This document shows, one piece after another, positions 36,937-45,512 of a DNA stretch of 64,000 nt. How positions within the stretch are numbered: position 1 is the stretch's first letter; each line of letters starts with the position of its first letter. The position numbers and the translations under genes were made by a program. This DNA comes from Streptomyces sp. LX-29 (GTDB lineage: Bacteria > Actinomycetota > Actinomycetes > Streptomycetales > Streptomycetaceae). The stretch covers positions 4,039,559 to 4,103,558 of the forward strand of contig NZ_CP089746.1 of assembly GCF_029541745.1 (NCBI RefSeq). Reading direction: 5' to 3'. Under the pieces are notes generated by a model. It saw nothing but the letters and a program-made list of their open reading frames with translations. It ran no database searches and was not told where the DNA came from.

Positions 36937-39780
36937 TCAGTCGAGGCGGGTGAAGGTCACGGTGCCGGTCTCGCTGGTGTTGGAGTCGACGTACTGGAAC
37001 CGCAGCTTGTTCGCGCCGGCCGTGGTGAAGGTGTGCGCCTCCTCCGGGGTGCAGCTGTCGACCGGCGTCTCCTTGACGACCTCCTCGGTGCTGAGGCGGA
37101 GTCCGTCCTCGGCCACCGAGACCAGCCGCATGTTGCCCTCGCAGTCGGCCTTGTCGCTCTGCCAGGAGGTCTCGGCCACCGGGGTGCCGTGGACGCCCTG
37201 CTTGATGACGAGCTTCAGGATCGCGTTCTTCTCGCCGTACGCGTCCTTCGCCTGCCAGGTGCCCAGGTAGGCGTCGGGGATCGGGGTGTCGTCCTGCGCG
37301 ACCCGGCGCAGCGTGGCCTCGCCGGAGTCGTCCTTGCGGCTCCAGGCGATCGAGCCGTCGTCGCGCAGCTTCAGGGTCTGCTCGCCGATCGGGCTGCAGG
37401 AGCCCTCGGGCACGCTGGTGGTCACGTCGGTGTCGATGACGAGCAGGCTCTCCACCGACTTCAGGGTGCCCGCGCCCTGGCAGAACGACTCGTCGGTCGA
37501 GGTCAGCGTGTCGGCGACCTGCGAGCCGATGGTGCCCTGGGCGAGCACGATCCGGCGGACCTTGCCGGTCGGCTCGTCGTTCTCGTAGATCTCGCCCTCC
37601 CACGCGCCCAGGTAACCCTGCGGGACGTCACCGGTGGTCGCGGGGCGCGTGGCCGCGTCGGACGGCGAGGACGAGGCGGAGGGGGTGGCGGGCGACTTCG
37701 GGTCGCCGGTGGCCGGGCCGCTGCTCGCCGAGGTCTTGCCCTTGGGCTTGGCCTGGTCGTCCTTGTCCTTGTCGTTCCCGCGCAGCACCGCCACCGCGGC
37801 CACGCCCGCGATCAGCAGCGTCGCCACGGCGGCCGCCGTCACGATGAGCGCGGTGCGCTTGCGCCGCTTCGCGGGCGGGGCGGGCGGGGTGGGGCCGCCG
37901 ACGACCGGGCCGAGGGGCGTCGATCCGCCCGGCGGGGTGTGCCCCTCCCCGCCGGAGGCCGCGAACGACGCCATGGCGGGCGGGCCGAAGCCGGGCGGAG
38001 GCGTGGACACGGGCTCACCGGCGGACGCGGCGCCGGCCGGGACGGCGCCGGCCGGGACGGCGGCCGCGGGTGTGGCGCCCCCGGCGGCCGAAGGGGCCTG
38101 CGGGGTCTGCGGAGCTTGCGGGGCCTGAGGGGCCTGCGGGGTCGGCGCCGGGGGGCCGGCCGGTGTGCCGTGGGCGGCCGCGGGAGTTCCGCCGCCGGCG
38201 GCCGGCGGCGTGGCCGGTCCGGCGGGGGTGCTCGGCGTGCTCGGCACCGGCTGTCCGGACGGCGGGTTCGCGAACCCGTGCGGCGTGGCGGCTCCGGCGG
38301 GGGCGCCGGGAGACGCGGCCGGGGTCGCGGGCTGGGCCACGGGCTGGGCCACGGGGGTGGCCGGCGGCGCCGCGTGGGCCGCGGGCGCTGCCGCCGGCGG
38401 CGTGGCGGGCTGGGCCACGGGTGCGCCGGACGGCGGGGTGTGCGGGGTGTGCGGGGTGGCGGCGGCCGGGGTCGCCGGTGTGGCCGGGGTCGCGGGGGCG
38501 GCCGGGGTGTCGTTCTGCGGCGTGGCCTGGCCCGCGGCGGGCGTGGCCGGCGGCGCGCCGCCCGGCGGGGTGTGCGGGTGCGGCGGGGTGGCCGGCGCCG
38601 CCGGCGGGGTGAGCGGATACGACGTCGGGGCCGCCGGGGCCGCCGGGGCAGCCGGTGGCGGCGGAACGGTCGGCGGCGGGGGCGTGGCCGGCGCCGACGC
38701 CGAGGGAGCGGCCGAGGGCGGCGGGGGCGTCGCCGGGGCGGACGGAGGCGGCGGGGTGGCACCGGTGCCCGGCGGGGTCGTCGGGGGCGGCGGGACCGTT
38801 CCACCGCCGCCCGCGGTGGGCGGGGCGCCGGGCGGCGCGGGCACGCCCGGGTGTGCCGGGGCGGCGGGGGACTCCGCGTCGAGGAGCTCCACCGCGTGCC
38901 GGCCGAGCTGGGCGACGAGGCTGCCCGGCAGCCACGGCTCGCCCGGGTCCACCTCCTCGTCCTCCGGGGTGGCCGTGCGCTCCAGCAGCTCGTCCAGCGT
39001 GGGACGCGCCTCCGGGTCCTTGGCCAGACAGTCCGTCACCAGGTCCAGCAGCCCCTCGGGCAGACCGGTCAGGTCCGCCTCCTCCTGGGCGATGCGGTAC
39101 ATCACCGCGTGCACCCCGCTGGTGGCGGCGGCGAAGGGCTGCCGGCCGGTGGCCGCGAAGGCCAGCACCGAGCCGAGGCAGAAGATGTCGCTGGCCGGGG
39201 TGACCCGCTCGCCGCGGACCTGCTCGGGCGACATGAAGCCGGGGGAGCCGACGACCGCGCCACTGCGCGTCATGATGCCGTCGGTGACGGTCTCCAGGGC
39301 GCGCGCGATGCCGAAGTCGATGACGCGCGGCCCGTCGATGGTGACGAGGATGTTGGAGGGCTTCAGGTCACGGTGGATCAGACCGGCCCCGTGGATGTCC
39401 TGGAGCGCGCGGGTCAGCCCGTTGCCGAGGATCCGCACCGAGCGCTCCGGCAGCGGCCGGCCGCCTTCCGCTATGACCGCGTGCAGCGAGGGACCGGCGA
39501 TGTAGCCGGTGGCGACCCAGGGCGTCGCCGCCTCGGTGTCGGCGTCGAGGACCGGTGCGGTCCACTCGCCACCCACCCGCTTCGCCGCCTTGACCTCCTG
39601 CTTGAAACGGCGTCGGAACTCCGGCTGTTGTGCCAGCTCGGTTTGGACGAGCTTGACCGCGACGGTGCGGCCGCGCGCCGAGTGAGCCAGGAACACCCGG
39701 CCCATACCGCCCGCGCCGAGGCGCCGCAGCAGCCGGTACTCACCGATCCAACGAGGGTCCTCCGCCCCCAGGTCTTCCAT
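36937..39780 (-). CDS. Receptor-type Ser/Thr protein kinase with duplicated extracellular domain
   Basis: 947 residues. The kinase domain (about 15-270) has GAGGMG at 22-27, VAVKLV (Lys), IHRDLKPSNIL and DFGIA, all active-type. A Pro/Ala/Thr-rich linker of about 365 residues leads to one membrane helix near 640-665 (TALIVTAAAVATLLIAGV). Outside the membrane are two repeats of about 105 residues (GYLGAWEGEI... and AYLGTWQAKD...), each with two Cys. No PASTA repeats. GGAAGGA before the ATG at 39780 decides the start over one 24 bases upstream. Signal sensed is unknown. Convergent with purA; separate from the MarR gene behind it. Confidence 0.93.
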   Translation of the reverse strand: MEDLGAEDPRWIGEYRLLRRLGAGGMGRVFLAHSARGRTVAVKLVQTELAQQPEFRRRFKQEVKAAKRVGGEWTAPVLDADTEAATPWVATGYIAGPSLHAVIAEGGRPLPERSVRILGNGLTRALQDIHGAGLIHRDLKPSNILVTIDGPRVIDFGIARALETVTDGIMTRSGAVVGSPGFMSPEQVRGERVTPASDIFCLGSVLAFAATGRQPFAAATSGVHAVMYRIAQEEADLTGLPEGLLDLVTDCLAKDPEARPTLDELLERTATPEDEEVDPGEPWLPGSLVAQLGRHAVELLDAESPAAPAHPGVPAPPGAPPTAGGGGTVPPPPTTPPGTGATPPPPSAPATPPPPSAAPSASAPATPPPPTVPPPPAAPAAPAAPTSYPLTPPAAPATPPHPHTPPGGAPPATPAAGQATPQNDTPAAPATPATPATPAAATPHTPHTPPSGAPVAQPATPPAAAPAAHAAPPATPVAQPVAQPATPAASPGAPAGAATPHGFANPPSGQPVPSTPSTPAGPATPPAAGGGTPAAAHGTPAGPPAPTPQAPQAPQAPQTPQAPSAAGGATPAAAVPAGAVPAGAASAGEPVSTPPPGFGPPAMASFAASGGEGHTPPGGSTPLGPVVGGPTPPAPPAKRRKRTALIVTAAAVATLLIAGVAAVAVLRGNDKDKDDQAKPKGKTSASSGPATGDPKSPATPSASSSPSDAATRPATTGDVPQGYLGAWEGEIYENDEPTGKVRRIVLAQGTIGSQVADTLTSTDESFCQGAGTLKSVESLLVIDTDVTTSVPEGSCSPIGEQTLKLRDDGSIAWSRKDDSGEATLRRVAQDDTPIPDAYLGTWQAKDAYGEKNAILKLVIKQGVHGTPVAETSWQSDKADCEGNMRLVSVAEDGLRLSTEEVVKETPVDSCTPEEAHTFTTAGANKLRFQYVDSNTSETGTVTFTRLD

Positions 39781-39885
39781 GTGCGCTGTTCCTTCCCTGT
39801 TCAACCCTCGCCGGACCCGCCTGAGAATATGAGGCGGCGGTGAGCATTGGGGACCACGCGCACAATCCGTTATCGGTTCCGTATT

Positions 39886-40560
39886 CTACGGAGTCACTTC
39901 CCCGGGAGGCTCCAGCGTGTCCAGCGCCCACGACAGCCGCCGTAGCGCCTCCGTCACCTCGCGCAACTCCTCTGCGCCGCCGAGCGCTTCGGCCAGCCGC
40001 CCGGCGAACTCGCGGTGTCCGGGCACGATCCGCCGCACCGCCGCGTAACCCTCCTCGGTCGGAGCCAGCAGCTTCGCCCGGCGATGGGCGGGGTTGGGGC
40101 GGTACTCGGCCAGCCCCGCCTCGACGAGGAGGTCCGCGACGCGCTGCACGCTCTGCCGGGTGATGCCCATCGCGCGGGCGATCCCGGCGACCGACAGCGG
40201 CTCGCCCAGCACGGCGCCGAGCACCTGCCAGCGGGCGGCGGTCAGCCCGGCGGGCGACGCCAGCCGCTCGGACACCGCCAGCAGTTGGCCGTTGAGCCGG
40301 AAGGTGGTGAGCGCGGTCGCGCTGAGCAGCGCCGGGACCTCGGCGGCGGCCGCGTCCGCGCCGGAAGCCGGCTCCGCCGCGGCGGCCCCCGGGGCGTCAG
40401 AAGTCGGCCGCGCGCCGGGAGTCCGTCCGGCCTGGGAGGCCGAGGCCGGCTGAGGGGCCCGCTCGGTGTCGGGAGTCCGCTCCGCCGCGGAGGCCGACGC
40501 GGCGTCAGACTGCCGCTCCGTTCGGGAGGCGCGTCGGGCCCGGGGTGCGTCGGCGCTCAT
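39886..40560 (-). CDS. MarR-family transcriptional regulator with disordered N-terminus
   Basis: 224 residues. The first 75 or so are Ala/Ser/Arg/Glu-rich and probably disordered. The winged helix follows: LTAARWQVLGAVLGEPLSVAGIARAMGITRQSVQRVADLLVEAGLAEYRPNPAHRRAKLLAPTEEG is spread over 105-170 with the HTH in the middle. The ATG overlaps the stop of the PfpI gene (ATGA), so the two are coupled. It is likely to repress the pair through two TGACAG-N4-CTGTCA sites in front of the PfpI gene. Confidence 0.88.
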   Translation of the reverse strand: MSADAPRARRASRTERQSDAASASAAERTPDTERAPQPASASQAGRTPGARPTSDAPGAAAAEPASGADAAAAEVPALLSATALTTFRLNGQLLAVSERLASPAGLTAARWQVLGAVLGEPLSVAGIARAMGITRQSVQRVADLLVEAGLAEYRPNPAHRRAKLLAPTEEGYAAVRRIVPGHREFAGRLAEALGGAEELREVTEALRRLSWALDTLEPPGEVTP

Positions 40561-41186
40561 CGCTGCGCCGCCTCGGCCAGCACGCCGAAGGCGCTCGCGT
40601 CCGAGGCGGAGAAGAGCCGGTACCAGGCGTCGAGCACCTCCGGTTCGTATACATCCAGCAGGGCCAGGACCTCCCGGGCGAAGGCCACCGGCTCGGTCGG
40701 GCCGGCCGTCACCAGATTCCCGTCCGTCACGGCCGCCGCTTCGCGATAGCGATCTCCGCCCTGATAGCCGGTGGCCGCGAGATACCCGGCGGCGCCGCTG
40801 GTGTGGTCCCGGTCGTCCAGCAGCCCCTCCCGGGCGAGGCCGGCCGTGGCGCCGCAGATCGCCGCCACCGGAACGTCCGCGTCCAGGAAGGCGCGGGCCG
40901 CGCGGGCGAAGGGGGCGTTGGTGTCGCCCGTGTCCCAGGTGGAGGCGCCCGGCAGGATCAGCAGGGCGCTGTCCTGGGGCCGCAGCGCGTCGACCGTCAG
41001 GTCGGGCTGGATCCGCATGCCGCCCATCGTCACCACCGGCTCCCCGCTCAGTCCGACGGTCGCGATGGCGAATCCGGCGCGCGGCGGGCGGTGGTAGGAG
41101 GTCTCGCGGATGTGGGCGGTGGCGAAGCCGACCTCCCAGTCGGCGAGCGCGTCGTAGACCGCCACATGCACCGTCTGCTGTCCCAT
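40557..41186 (-). CDS. DJ-1/PfpI family protein (type 1 glutamine amidotransferase-like)
   Basis: 209 residues of the DJ-1/PfpI fold. VHVAVYDALADWEVG is strand 1 with the conserved Asp/Glu. LLILPGASTWD is the second core strand. VAAICGATAGLAREGLL is the nucleophile elbow with Cys in AICG. LVTAGPTEPVAFAREVLALL ends the core. Such proteins hydrate glyoxals or hydrolyse isonitriles, or serve as sensors; which applies is unknown. GAGGAGG lies 5 bases before the ATG at 41186. First gene of an operon with the MarR regulator. Confidence 0.9.
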   Translation of the reverse strand: MGQQTVHVAVYDALADWEVGFATAHIRETSYHRPPRAGFAIATVGLSGEPVVTMGGMRIQPDLTVDALRPQDSALLILPGASTWDTGDTNAPFARAARAFLDADVPVAAICGATAGLAREGLLDDRDHTSGAAGYLAATGYQGGDRYREAAAVTDGNLVTAGPTEPVAFAREVLALLDVYEPEVLDAWYRLFSASDASAFGVLAEAAQR

Positions 41187-41208
41187 TGCTCCTCCTCGGT
41201 AGCTCGTA

Positions 41209-41243
41209 TGACAGTAGGCTGTCAAAAAGACAGGCTGCTGTCA
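41209..41243. promoter_or_regulatory. Tandem operator pair before the PfpI-MarR operon
   Basis: TGACAG-TAGG-CTGTCA (41209-41224) is a perfect inverted repeat. AGACAG-GCTG-CTGTCA (41228-41243) repeats it with one change. Centres lie 19 bp apart, about two helical turns. They flank an AAAAAG run and lie 23 bases before the start codon, as expected for operators of an autoregulating MarR protein. Confidence 0.8.
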
Positions 41244-41341
41244 ATGCATGTTAAGAACTCGCTCATTCACCCTCCGGTTGCCTTCCGTTCACCTAAAGTT
41301 TCCTACGTTCTGTAGTCGAACCGACACGGAAAAGGGGATCC

Positions 41342-42001
41342 ATGGAGTTCCTGCCGCAGCTCGGCGTTCATCTGGCACTCGACCTCGGAGCCGTATCCCT
41401 GCTGACCTTCGCGGTGTACTACCCCCGCCATCGGCGCCGCGACCTGATACCCGCCTACCTCGCGCTGAACGTCGCGCTGTTCGCCGTCGTCGCCGCGCTC
41501 GCGCGGGTCGGCGGCAACGGAGGCATGGCGCTGGGCTTCGGCCTCTTCGGCGTGCTGTCGATGATCCGGCTGCGCTCGGACGCCATCCAGCACGAGGAGG
41601 TGGCGTACTACTTCACCACCCTCGTCCTCGGTCTCATCTGCGGTCTGCCGCACCTGGGGCTCTCCGTCGCGGCCCCACTGGCCGCCCTGCTCCTGCTGGT
41701 GCTCTACGTCGCCGACCACCCCCGGCTGTACGCCCGCTCCCGGCGCACCGTCGTCACCCTCGACGCGGTGCACGAGGACCCCGCCGCGCTCCGCGCCGAC
41801 CTCGCCCGACGGCTCGGCGAGCCGCTCCACTGGACGGTCATGGAGGTCGACTTCGTCCGCGACCTGACCGTCGTCGACGTGCGCTACCGCGAGCACCTGC
41901 CGGTGCCGCGGGCCGCCCGCGCCGACCACCCCGGGCCGGCCGAACAGTCCGCCCCGGGCCGTCGTCCCGGCCGGGTCGCCCCCACCTGGGAGGCGGCGTG
42001 A
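41342..42001 (+). CDS. DUF4956 domain membrane protein
   Basis: 219 residues with about 4 membrane helices in the first 125 (DLGAVSLLTFAVYY, LALNVALFAVVAAL, MALGFGLFGVLSMI, GLSVAAPLAALLLLVLYV). The cytosolic C-terminal domain (about 140-195) has a ferredoxin-like pattern (VTLDAVHEDPAALRADLARRL, WTVMEVDFVRDLTVVDVRYRE). LSMIRLRSDAI is the charged loop typical of DUF4956. AAAGGGG precedes the ATG. GTGA overlap couples it to the VTC-domain gene, so the two products probably form a complex. Role unknown; a membrane partner or channel for a polyanion polymerase is an inference. Confidence 0.85.
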   Translation: MEFLPQLGVHLALDLGAVSLLTFAVYYPRHRRRDLIPAYLALNVALFAVVAALARVGGNGGMALGFGLFGVLSMIRLRSDAIQHEEVAYYFTTLVLGLICGLPHLGLSVAAPLAALLLLVLYVADHPRLYARSRRTVVTLDAVHEDPAALRADLARRLGEPLHWTVMEVDFVRDLTVVDVRYREHLPVPRAARADHPGPAEQSAPGRRPGRVAPTWEAA

Positions 42002-42843
42002 CCACGCCGGTGGCGCCGCCGCCGGAGCCGGCGGCGGTCAGCGGGCCCATCCAGGGCGCGCGCCCCATCTCGCTCGCCGAGGTCAACGAGCGCTCCGCGC
42101 TGCTCGCCCGGATCGACCGCTGCTACCTGGTGCCCGCCACGGTCTTCACCGCACTCGCGGCGCACCTGACCGCCCCGGACCGCCCCGGCGGCCCCTTCCG
42201 GGCGCTCACCATCGACGGACGGCGCTGGTTCCGCTACCACTCCGTCTACTACGACACCCCCGGCCTCCGCTCGTTCCACGACCACCGCCAGGGGCGCCGG
42301 TTGCGCTTCAAGATCCGGGAGCGGGTCTACCAGGACTCCGGGGAGCGGCAGTTCGAGATCAAGCTCAAGGGCGGGCGCGGGGAGACGGTCAAACAGCGGT
42401 GCCCGCTCACCGGCGCGGCCACCCCGCTGGACGCCCCGTTCCGCGCCTTCCTCGCCGACGCGCTGGAGCGCGCGTACGGCATCGAGCCGCCCGCGGAGCT
42501 GCGCCCCTCCCTCACCACCGACTACCGGCGGGCCACGCTGGTGGCCGACGGCGAGCGCGTCACCTGCGACACCGGGCTGATCTGCCGGGACGTCCCGCTG
42601 GGCGCCGCCGTCCACTGCGACAGCGATCTGGTCCTGGTGGAGACCAAGACGGCCGGGCACCTCACCGAGGCCGACCACTTCCTGCACGCCCACGGGGTGC
42701 GGCCAGCCGTCTTCACCAAGTACTGCGGGGCGCTGGCCGCGCTGCGCCCGGCGCTCCCCGGCAACCGCTGGCGTCGCGCCGCCCGCCGCGCCTTCCCGCG
42801 CTGGGCGGGAGCGCTCCCCGCGCCGTGCGGGGACGTGCGCTGA
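41998..42843 (+). CDS. Polyphosphate polymerase (VTC/TTM) domain protein
   Basis: 281 residues of the triphosphate-tunnel fold found in the yeast VTC4 polyphosphate polymerase. Tunnel residues are visible: KYLVP-like RCYLVPATV, SVYYDTPGLRSF, RLRFKIRERVY (Arg/Lys ladder), QFEIKLKGG (ExK), VKQRCPL, LTTDYRRATL, and DLVLVETKTAGH (second ExK). KYCGALA ends the domain. No SPX domain, no membrane helix. Start GTG overlaps the DUF4956 stop. Known bacterial relatives often pair with DUF4956 and CotH-kinase genes; CotH is absent here. Polymer made, if any, is not known. Confidence 0.88.
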   Translation: MTTPVAPPPEPAAVSGPIQGARPISLAEVNERSALLARIDRCYLVPATVFTALAAHLTAPDRPGGPFRALTIDGRRWFRYHSVYYDTPGLRSFHDHRQGRRLRFKIRERVYQDSGERQFEIKLKGGRGETVKQRCPLTGAATPLDAPFRAFLADALERAYGIEPPAELRPSLTTDYRRATLVADGERVTCDTGLICRDVPLGAAVHCDSDLVLVETKTAGHLTEADHFLHAHGVRPAVFTKYCGALAALRPALPGNRWRRAARRAFPRWAGALPAPCGDVR

Positions 42844-42910
42844 GGTTCGGCGGGAGCCGTTTTCCCGCGGCGAGCGGGGACGTGCGCTGACACTCGGCGG
42901 GAGCCCTTTC
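42827..42910. repeat. Tandem near-repeat copying the VTC gene end
   Basis: GCGGGGACGTGCGCTGA, which holds the last codons and stop of the VTC-domain gene, recurs 47 bases downstream (42827-42843 and 42874-42890). A second shared block TCGGCGGGAGCC follows each copy. The spacer between the blocks differs. Confidence 0.85.
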
Positions 42911-42968
42911 CACGCTGAACGGGAGCCGCGGCGGGCGCCGGAAGACGGTGCCGGAGGGCGCCGGCGGC

Positions 42969-43005
42969 GGCCACTTCGCCCGACAGGATGCCGGGCGAAG
43001 TGGCC
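42969..43005 (+). terminator. Hairpin terminator behind the DUF4956-VTC operon
   Basis: 14-bp perfect stem GGCCACTTCGCCCG / CGGGCGAAGTGGCC with a 9-base loop, 126 bases after the stop. Confidence 0.85.
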
Positions 43006-43062
43006 TAAGCCATACACCTTGGCGGTGTCTGCGGGCGGCCGGAGATCCATACGCTGGGCCCC

Positions 43063-44421
43063 ATGACCCCTCCGCACGCTGATCCTCAGGTCGGGAAGGC
43101 CGTCAAGGCGGCCGACCGCGCCCACGTCTTCCACTCCTGGTCCGCTCAGGGGCTCATCGACCCGCTCGCCATCGCGGGCGCCGAGGGCTCGTACTTCTGG
43201 GACTACGACGGCAACCGCTACCTCGACTTCTCCTCCCAGCTGGTCAACACCAACATCGGGCACCAACACCCCAAGGTCGTCGCGGCCATCCAGGAACAGG
43301 CCGCGAAGCTGTGCACCATCGCCCCCGGCTTCGCCGTGGACGTACGGTCCGAGGCGGCGCGGCTGATCGCCGAGCGGACCCCGGGCGACCTGGACAAGAT
43401 CTTCTTCACCAACGGCGGTGCGGAGGCGGTCGAGAACGCGGTACGGATGGCCCGGCTGCACACCGGCCGGCACAAGGTGCTCTCCGCCTACCGCTCGTAC
43501 CACGGCGCCACCGCCGCCGCGATCAACCTGACCGGCGACCCGCGCCGCTGGGCCTCCGACACCGCCTCCGCGGGCGTGGTCCACTTCTGGGCCCCGTTCC
43601 TCTACCGCTCGCCGTTCCACGCCGAGACCGAGGAGCAGGAGCGCGACCGGGCGCTGCGCCACCTGGAGGACACCATCGCCTTCGAGGGTCCGCAGACCAT
43701 CGCCGCGATCATCCTGGAGACCGTGCCAGGGACCGCCGGCATCATGGTCCCGCCGCCCGGCTACCTGGCCGGCGTCCGGGAGATCTGCGACCGGTACGGG
43801 ATCGTCTTCGTCCTGGACGAGGTCATGGCCGGCTTCGGGCGCACCGGCGCCTGGTTCGCGGCCGACCACTTCGAGGTGGTCCCGGACCTGCTGACCTTCG
43901 CCAAGGGCGTCAACTCCGGCTATGTCCCGCTCGGCGGCGTGGCGATCTCCGCCGAGATCGCCGCCACCTTCGACCAGCGGCCCTACCCCGGTGGGCTCAC
44001 CTACTCCGGCCACCCGCTGGCCTGCGCCTCGGCCGTCGCCACCATCAACGCGATGGCGGAGGAGCGGATCGTGGAGAACGCCGCGGAGATCGGCGAGAAG
44101 GTCATCGGCCCCGGGCTGCGCGAGATCGCCGAACGCCACCCGTCGGTGGGCGAGGTGCGCGGCCTCGGCGCCTTCTGGGCGGTGGAGCTGGTGCGGAACA
44201 AGGAGACCCGCGAGCCGCTGGTCCCGTACAACGCCAGCGGCCCGGCCAACCAGCCGATGGCGGACTTCGCGGCGGCCTGCAAGCAGCGCGGGCTGTGGCC
44301 GTTCGTCAACATGAACCGCACGCATGTGGTCCCGGCCTGCACCATCAGCGAGGCCGAGGCCAAGGAGGGGCTGGCCGTCCTCGACGAGGCGCTGACGGCC
44401 GCCGACGCCCACGCGGCGTAG
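43063..44421 (+). CDS. Class III (omega) aminotransferase
   Basis: 452-residue PLP enzyme annotated in the family as aspartate aminotransferase family/omega-transaminase. Marks are DYDGNRYLDFSSQLVNTNIGHQHP, TNGGAEAVENAVRMAR (phosphate loop), SYHGATAAA, VFVLDEVMAGFGRTG (PLP Asp in LDEV) and TFAKGVNSGYVPLGG with the Schiff-base Lys. THVVPACTISEAEAKEGL near the end is typical for the subgroup. TACGCT lies 7 bases before the ATG: leaderless. Substrate not determined; amines or beta-alanine-type donors are typical. A GntR-FCD regulator follows on the same strand. Confidence 0.92.
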   Translation: MTPPHADPQVGKAVKAADRAHVFHSWSAQGLIDPLAIAGAEGSYFWDYDGNRYLDFSSQLVNTNIGHQHPKVVAAIQEQAAKLCTIAPGFAVDVRSEAARLIAERTPGDLDKIFFTNGGAEAVENAVRMARLHTGRHKVLSAYRSYHGATAAAINLTGDPRRWASDTASAGVVHFWAPFLYRSPFHAETEEQERDRALRHLEDTIAFEGPQTIAAIILETVPGTAGIMVPPPGYLAGVREICDRYGIVFVLDEVMAGFGRTGAWFAADHFEVVPDLLTFAKGVNSGYVPLGGVAISAEIAATFDQRPYPGGLTYSGHPLACASAVATINAMAEERIVENAAEIGEKVIGPGLREIAERHPSVGEVRGLGAFWAVELVRNKETREPLVPYNASGPANQPMADFAAACKQRGLWPFVNMNRTHVVPACTISEAEAKEGLAVLDEALTAADAHAA

Positions 44422-44440
44422 ATCACAGCTGTACTCCACG

Positions 44441-44476
44441 CGACGGCCCTCGCATATCGTGAGGCGAGGGCCGTCG
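44441..44476 (+). terminator. Hairpin terminator behind the class III aminotransferase
   Basis: 13-bp perfect stem CGACGGCCCTCGC / GCGAGGGCCGTCG with a 10-base loop, 19 bases after the stop. Confidence 0.85.
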
Positions 44477-44537
44477 TGTCGCGCGTGCGCGCGAGGCGCG
44501 GGACGGCCGGACCAGAGCACGAAGGAGACGGTCATCG

Positions 44538-45278
44538 ATGCCCGTGCCCGGCAGCAGCCCAGGCACCAGTCCCGGCGCCGGACCCGGCACCGGCCGCCGC
44601 GCCAGCCCGGTCAGGCGCAGCACGCTGCGGCAACAGATCGCCGACGCGCTGTGCGACGAGGTGATCGCGGGCCGGCTCCCCGCCGGCCGCCAGTTCACGG
44701 TCAAGGAGATGGCCGACCAGTACGGCGTCTCCGCCACTCCGGTACGCGAAGCGCTGATCGACCTGTGCGCCCAGGGGCTGCTCGACGTCGAGGAGCACCG
44801 CGGTTTCCGCGTGCACGAGTTCACCCTCGACGACTTCCGCGCCATGGTCCAGGCGCGCTCGCTGATCTCGGAGGGGATGTTCCAGCACTACGCGGATCGG
44901 GTGCTGAGCGAGGTGTCGCCGGAGGCGCTGGCGTCGGTGCGCCGCCGGGCGGAGGAGGCCGAGCGCGCCGCGCGCCTCGGTGATCTGGACATCCTCATCG
45001 GCTACGACATGCGGTTCTGGCGTGAGCTCGTGGGGCTGGTCGGCAATCCGTACGTCTCGGACTTCCTCCAGCGGCTCCGGGTGCAGAGCTGGGTGTTCAC
45101 CGTCCCGTTCCTGCGCCGGGTGCCGGACCTGACCGGCCGGCTGTGGGCCCGGCACCGCGAGCTGACCGACGCGGTGACCCGCGCCGACGCGGCGGAGGCG
45201 GAACGCATCATCGCGGCGTACAACGCGCATTCGCTGGCGTTGATCGAGGAGCTGGCCACGGGCGCGGCGCCGGCGTGA
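44538..45278 (+). CDS. GntR-family regulator, FCD subfamily
   Basis: 246 residues. A Pro/Gly/Ser N-terminal stretch of 25 residues precedes the GntR winged helix (LRQQIADALCDEVIAGRLPAG, then FTVKEMADQYGVSATPVREALIDLCAQGLL). The C-terminal all-helical FCD ligand domain (about 95-235) has metal-type residues D/H spread over DMRFWRELVGL, RHRELTDAV and AYNAHSLAL. GAAGGAGAC lies 7 bases before the ATG. Its location behind the aminotransferase suggests control of amine or amino acid use, but a terminator lies between. Confidence 0.9.
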   Translation: MPVPGSSPGTSPGAGPGTGRRASPVRRSTLRQQIADALCDEVIAGRLPAGRQFTVKEMADQYGVSATPVREALIDLCAQGLLDVEEHRGFRVHEFTLDDFRAMVQARSLISEGMFQHYADRVLSEVSPEALASVRRRAEEAERAARLGDLDILIGYDMRFWRELVGLVGNPYVSDFLQRLRVQSWVFTVPFLRRVPDLTGRLWARHRELTDAVTRADAAEAERIIAAYNAHSLALIEELATGAAPA

Positions 45279-45512
45279 TCGGACGCCCGAACGGTCCAGA
45301 TGATCCGTCTTCTTGATCCGACTTCGGGGCGAATTACGGCCGTACCGCACGCTTCGCGGAGCGAAGCCGGAGGACTACGCTGATCCGGCCGGCTCTTCGG
45401 CTCCAGCCGTCGTCGGAGAACTCCGATCGTGCACGCCGACGCCGACTCCGATCCCACGCCGGTTCCGAACGCCGACCACGCAAACGCCGACCTCGAACGA
45501 GAGCGAGATCAC

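Noticed and set aside
37033..39843. 936-codon frame antisense to the Ser/Thr kinase
   Set aside because: Arg/Gly-rich shadow; kinase motifs are complete on the other strand.
42522..42974. Possible minus-strand gene with repeats such as SAHVPARRGK
   Set aside because: The repeat arises from the tandem DNA duplication at the VTC gene end; it is antisense to that gene.
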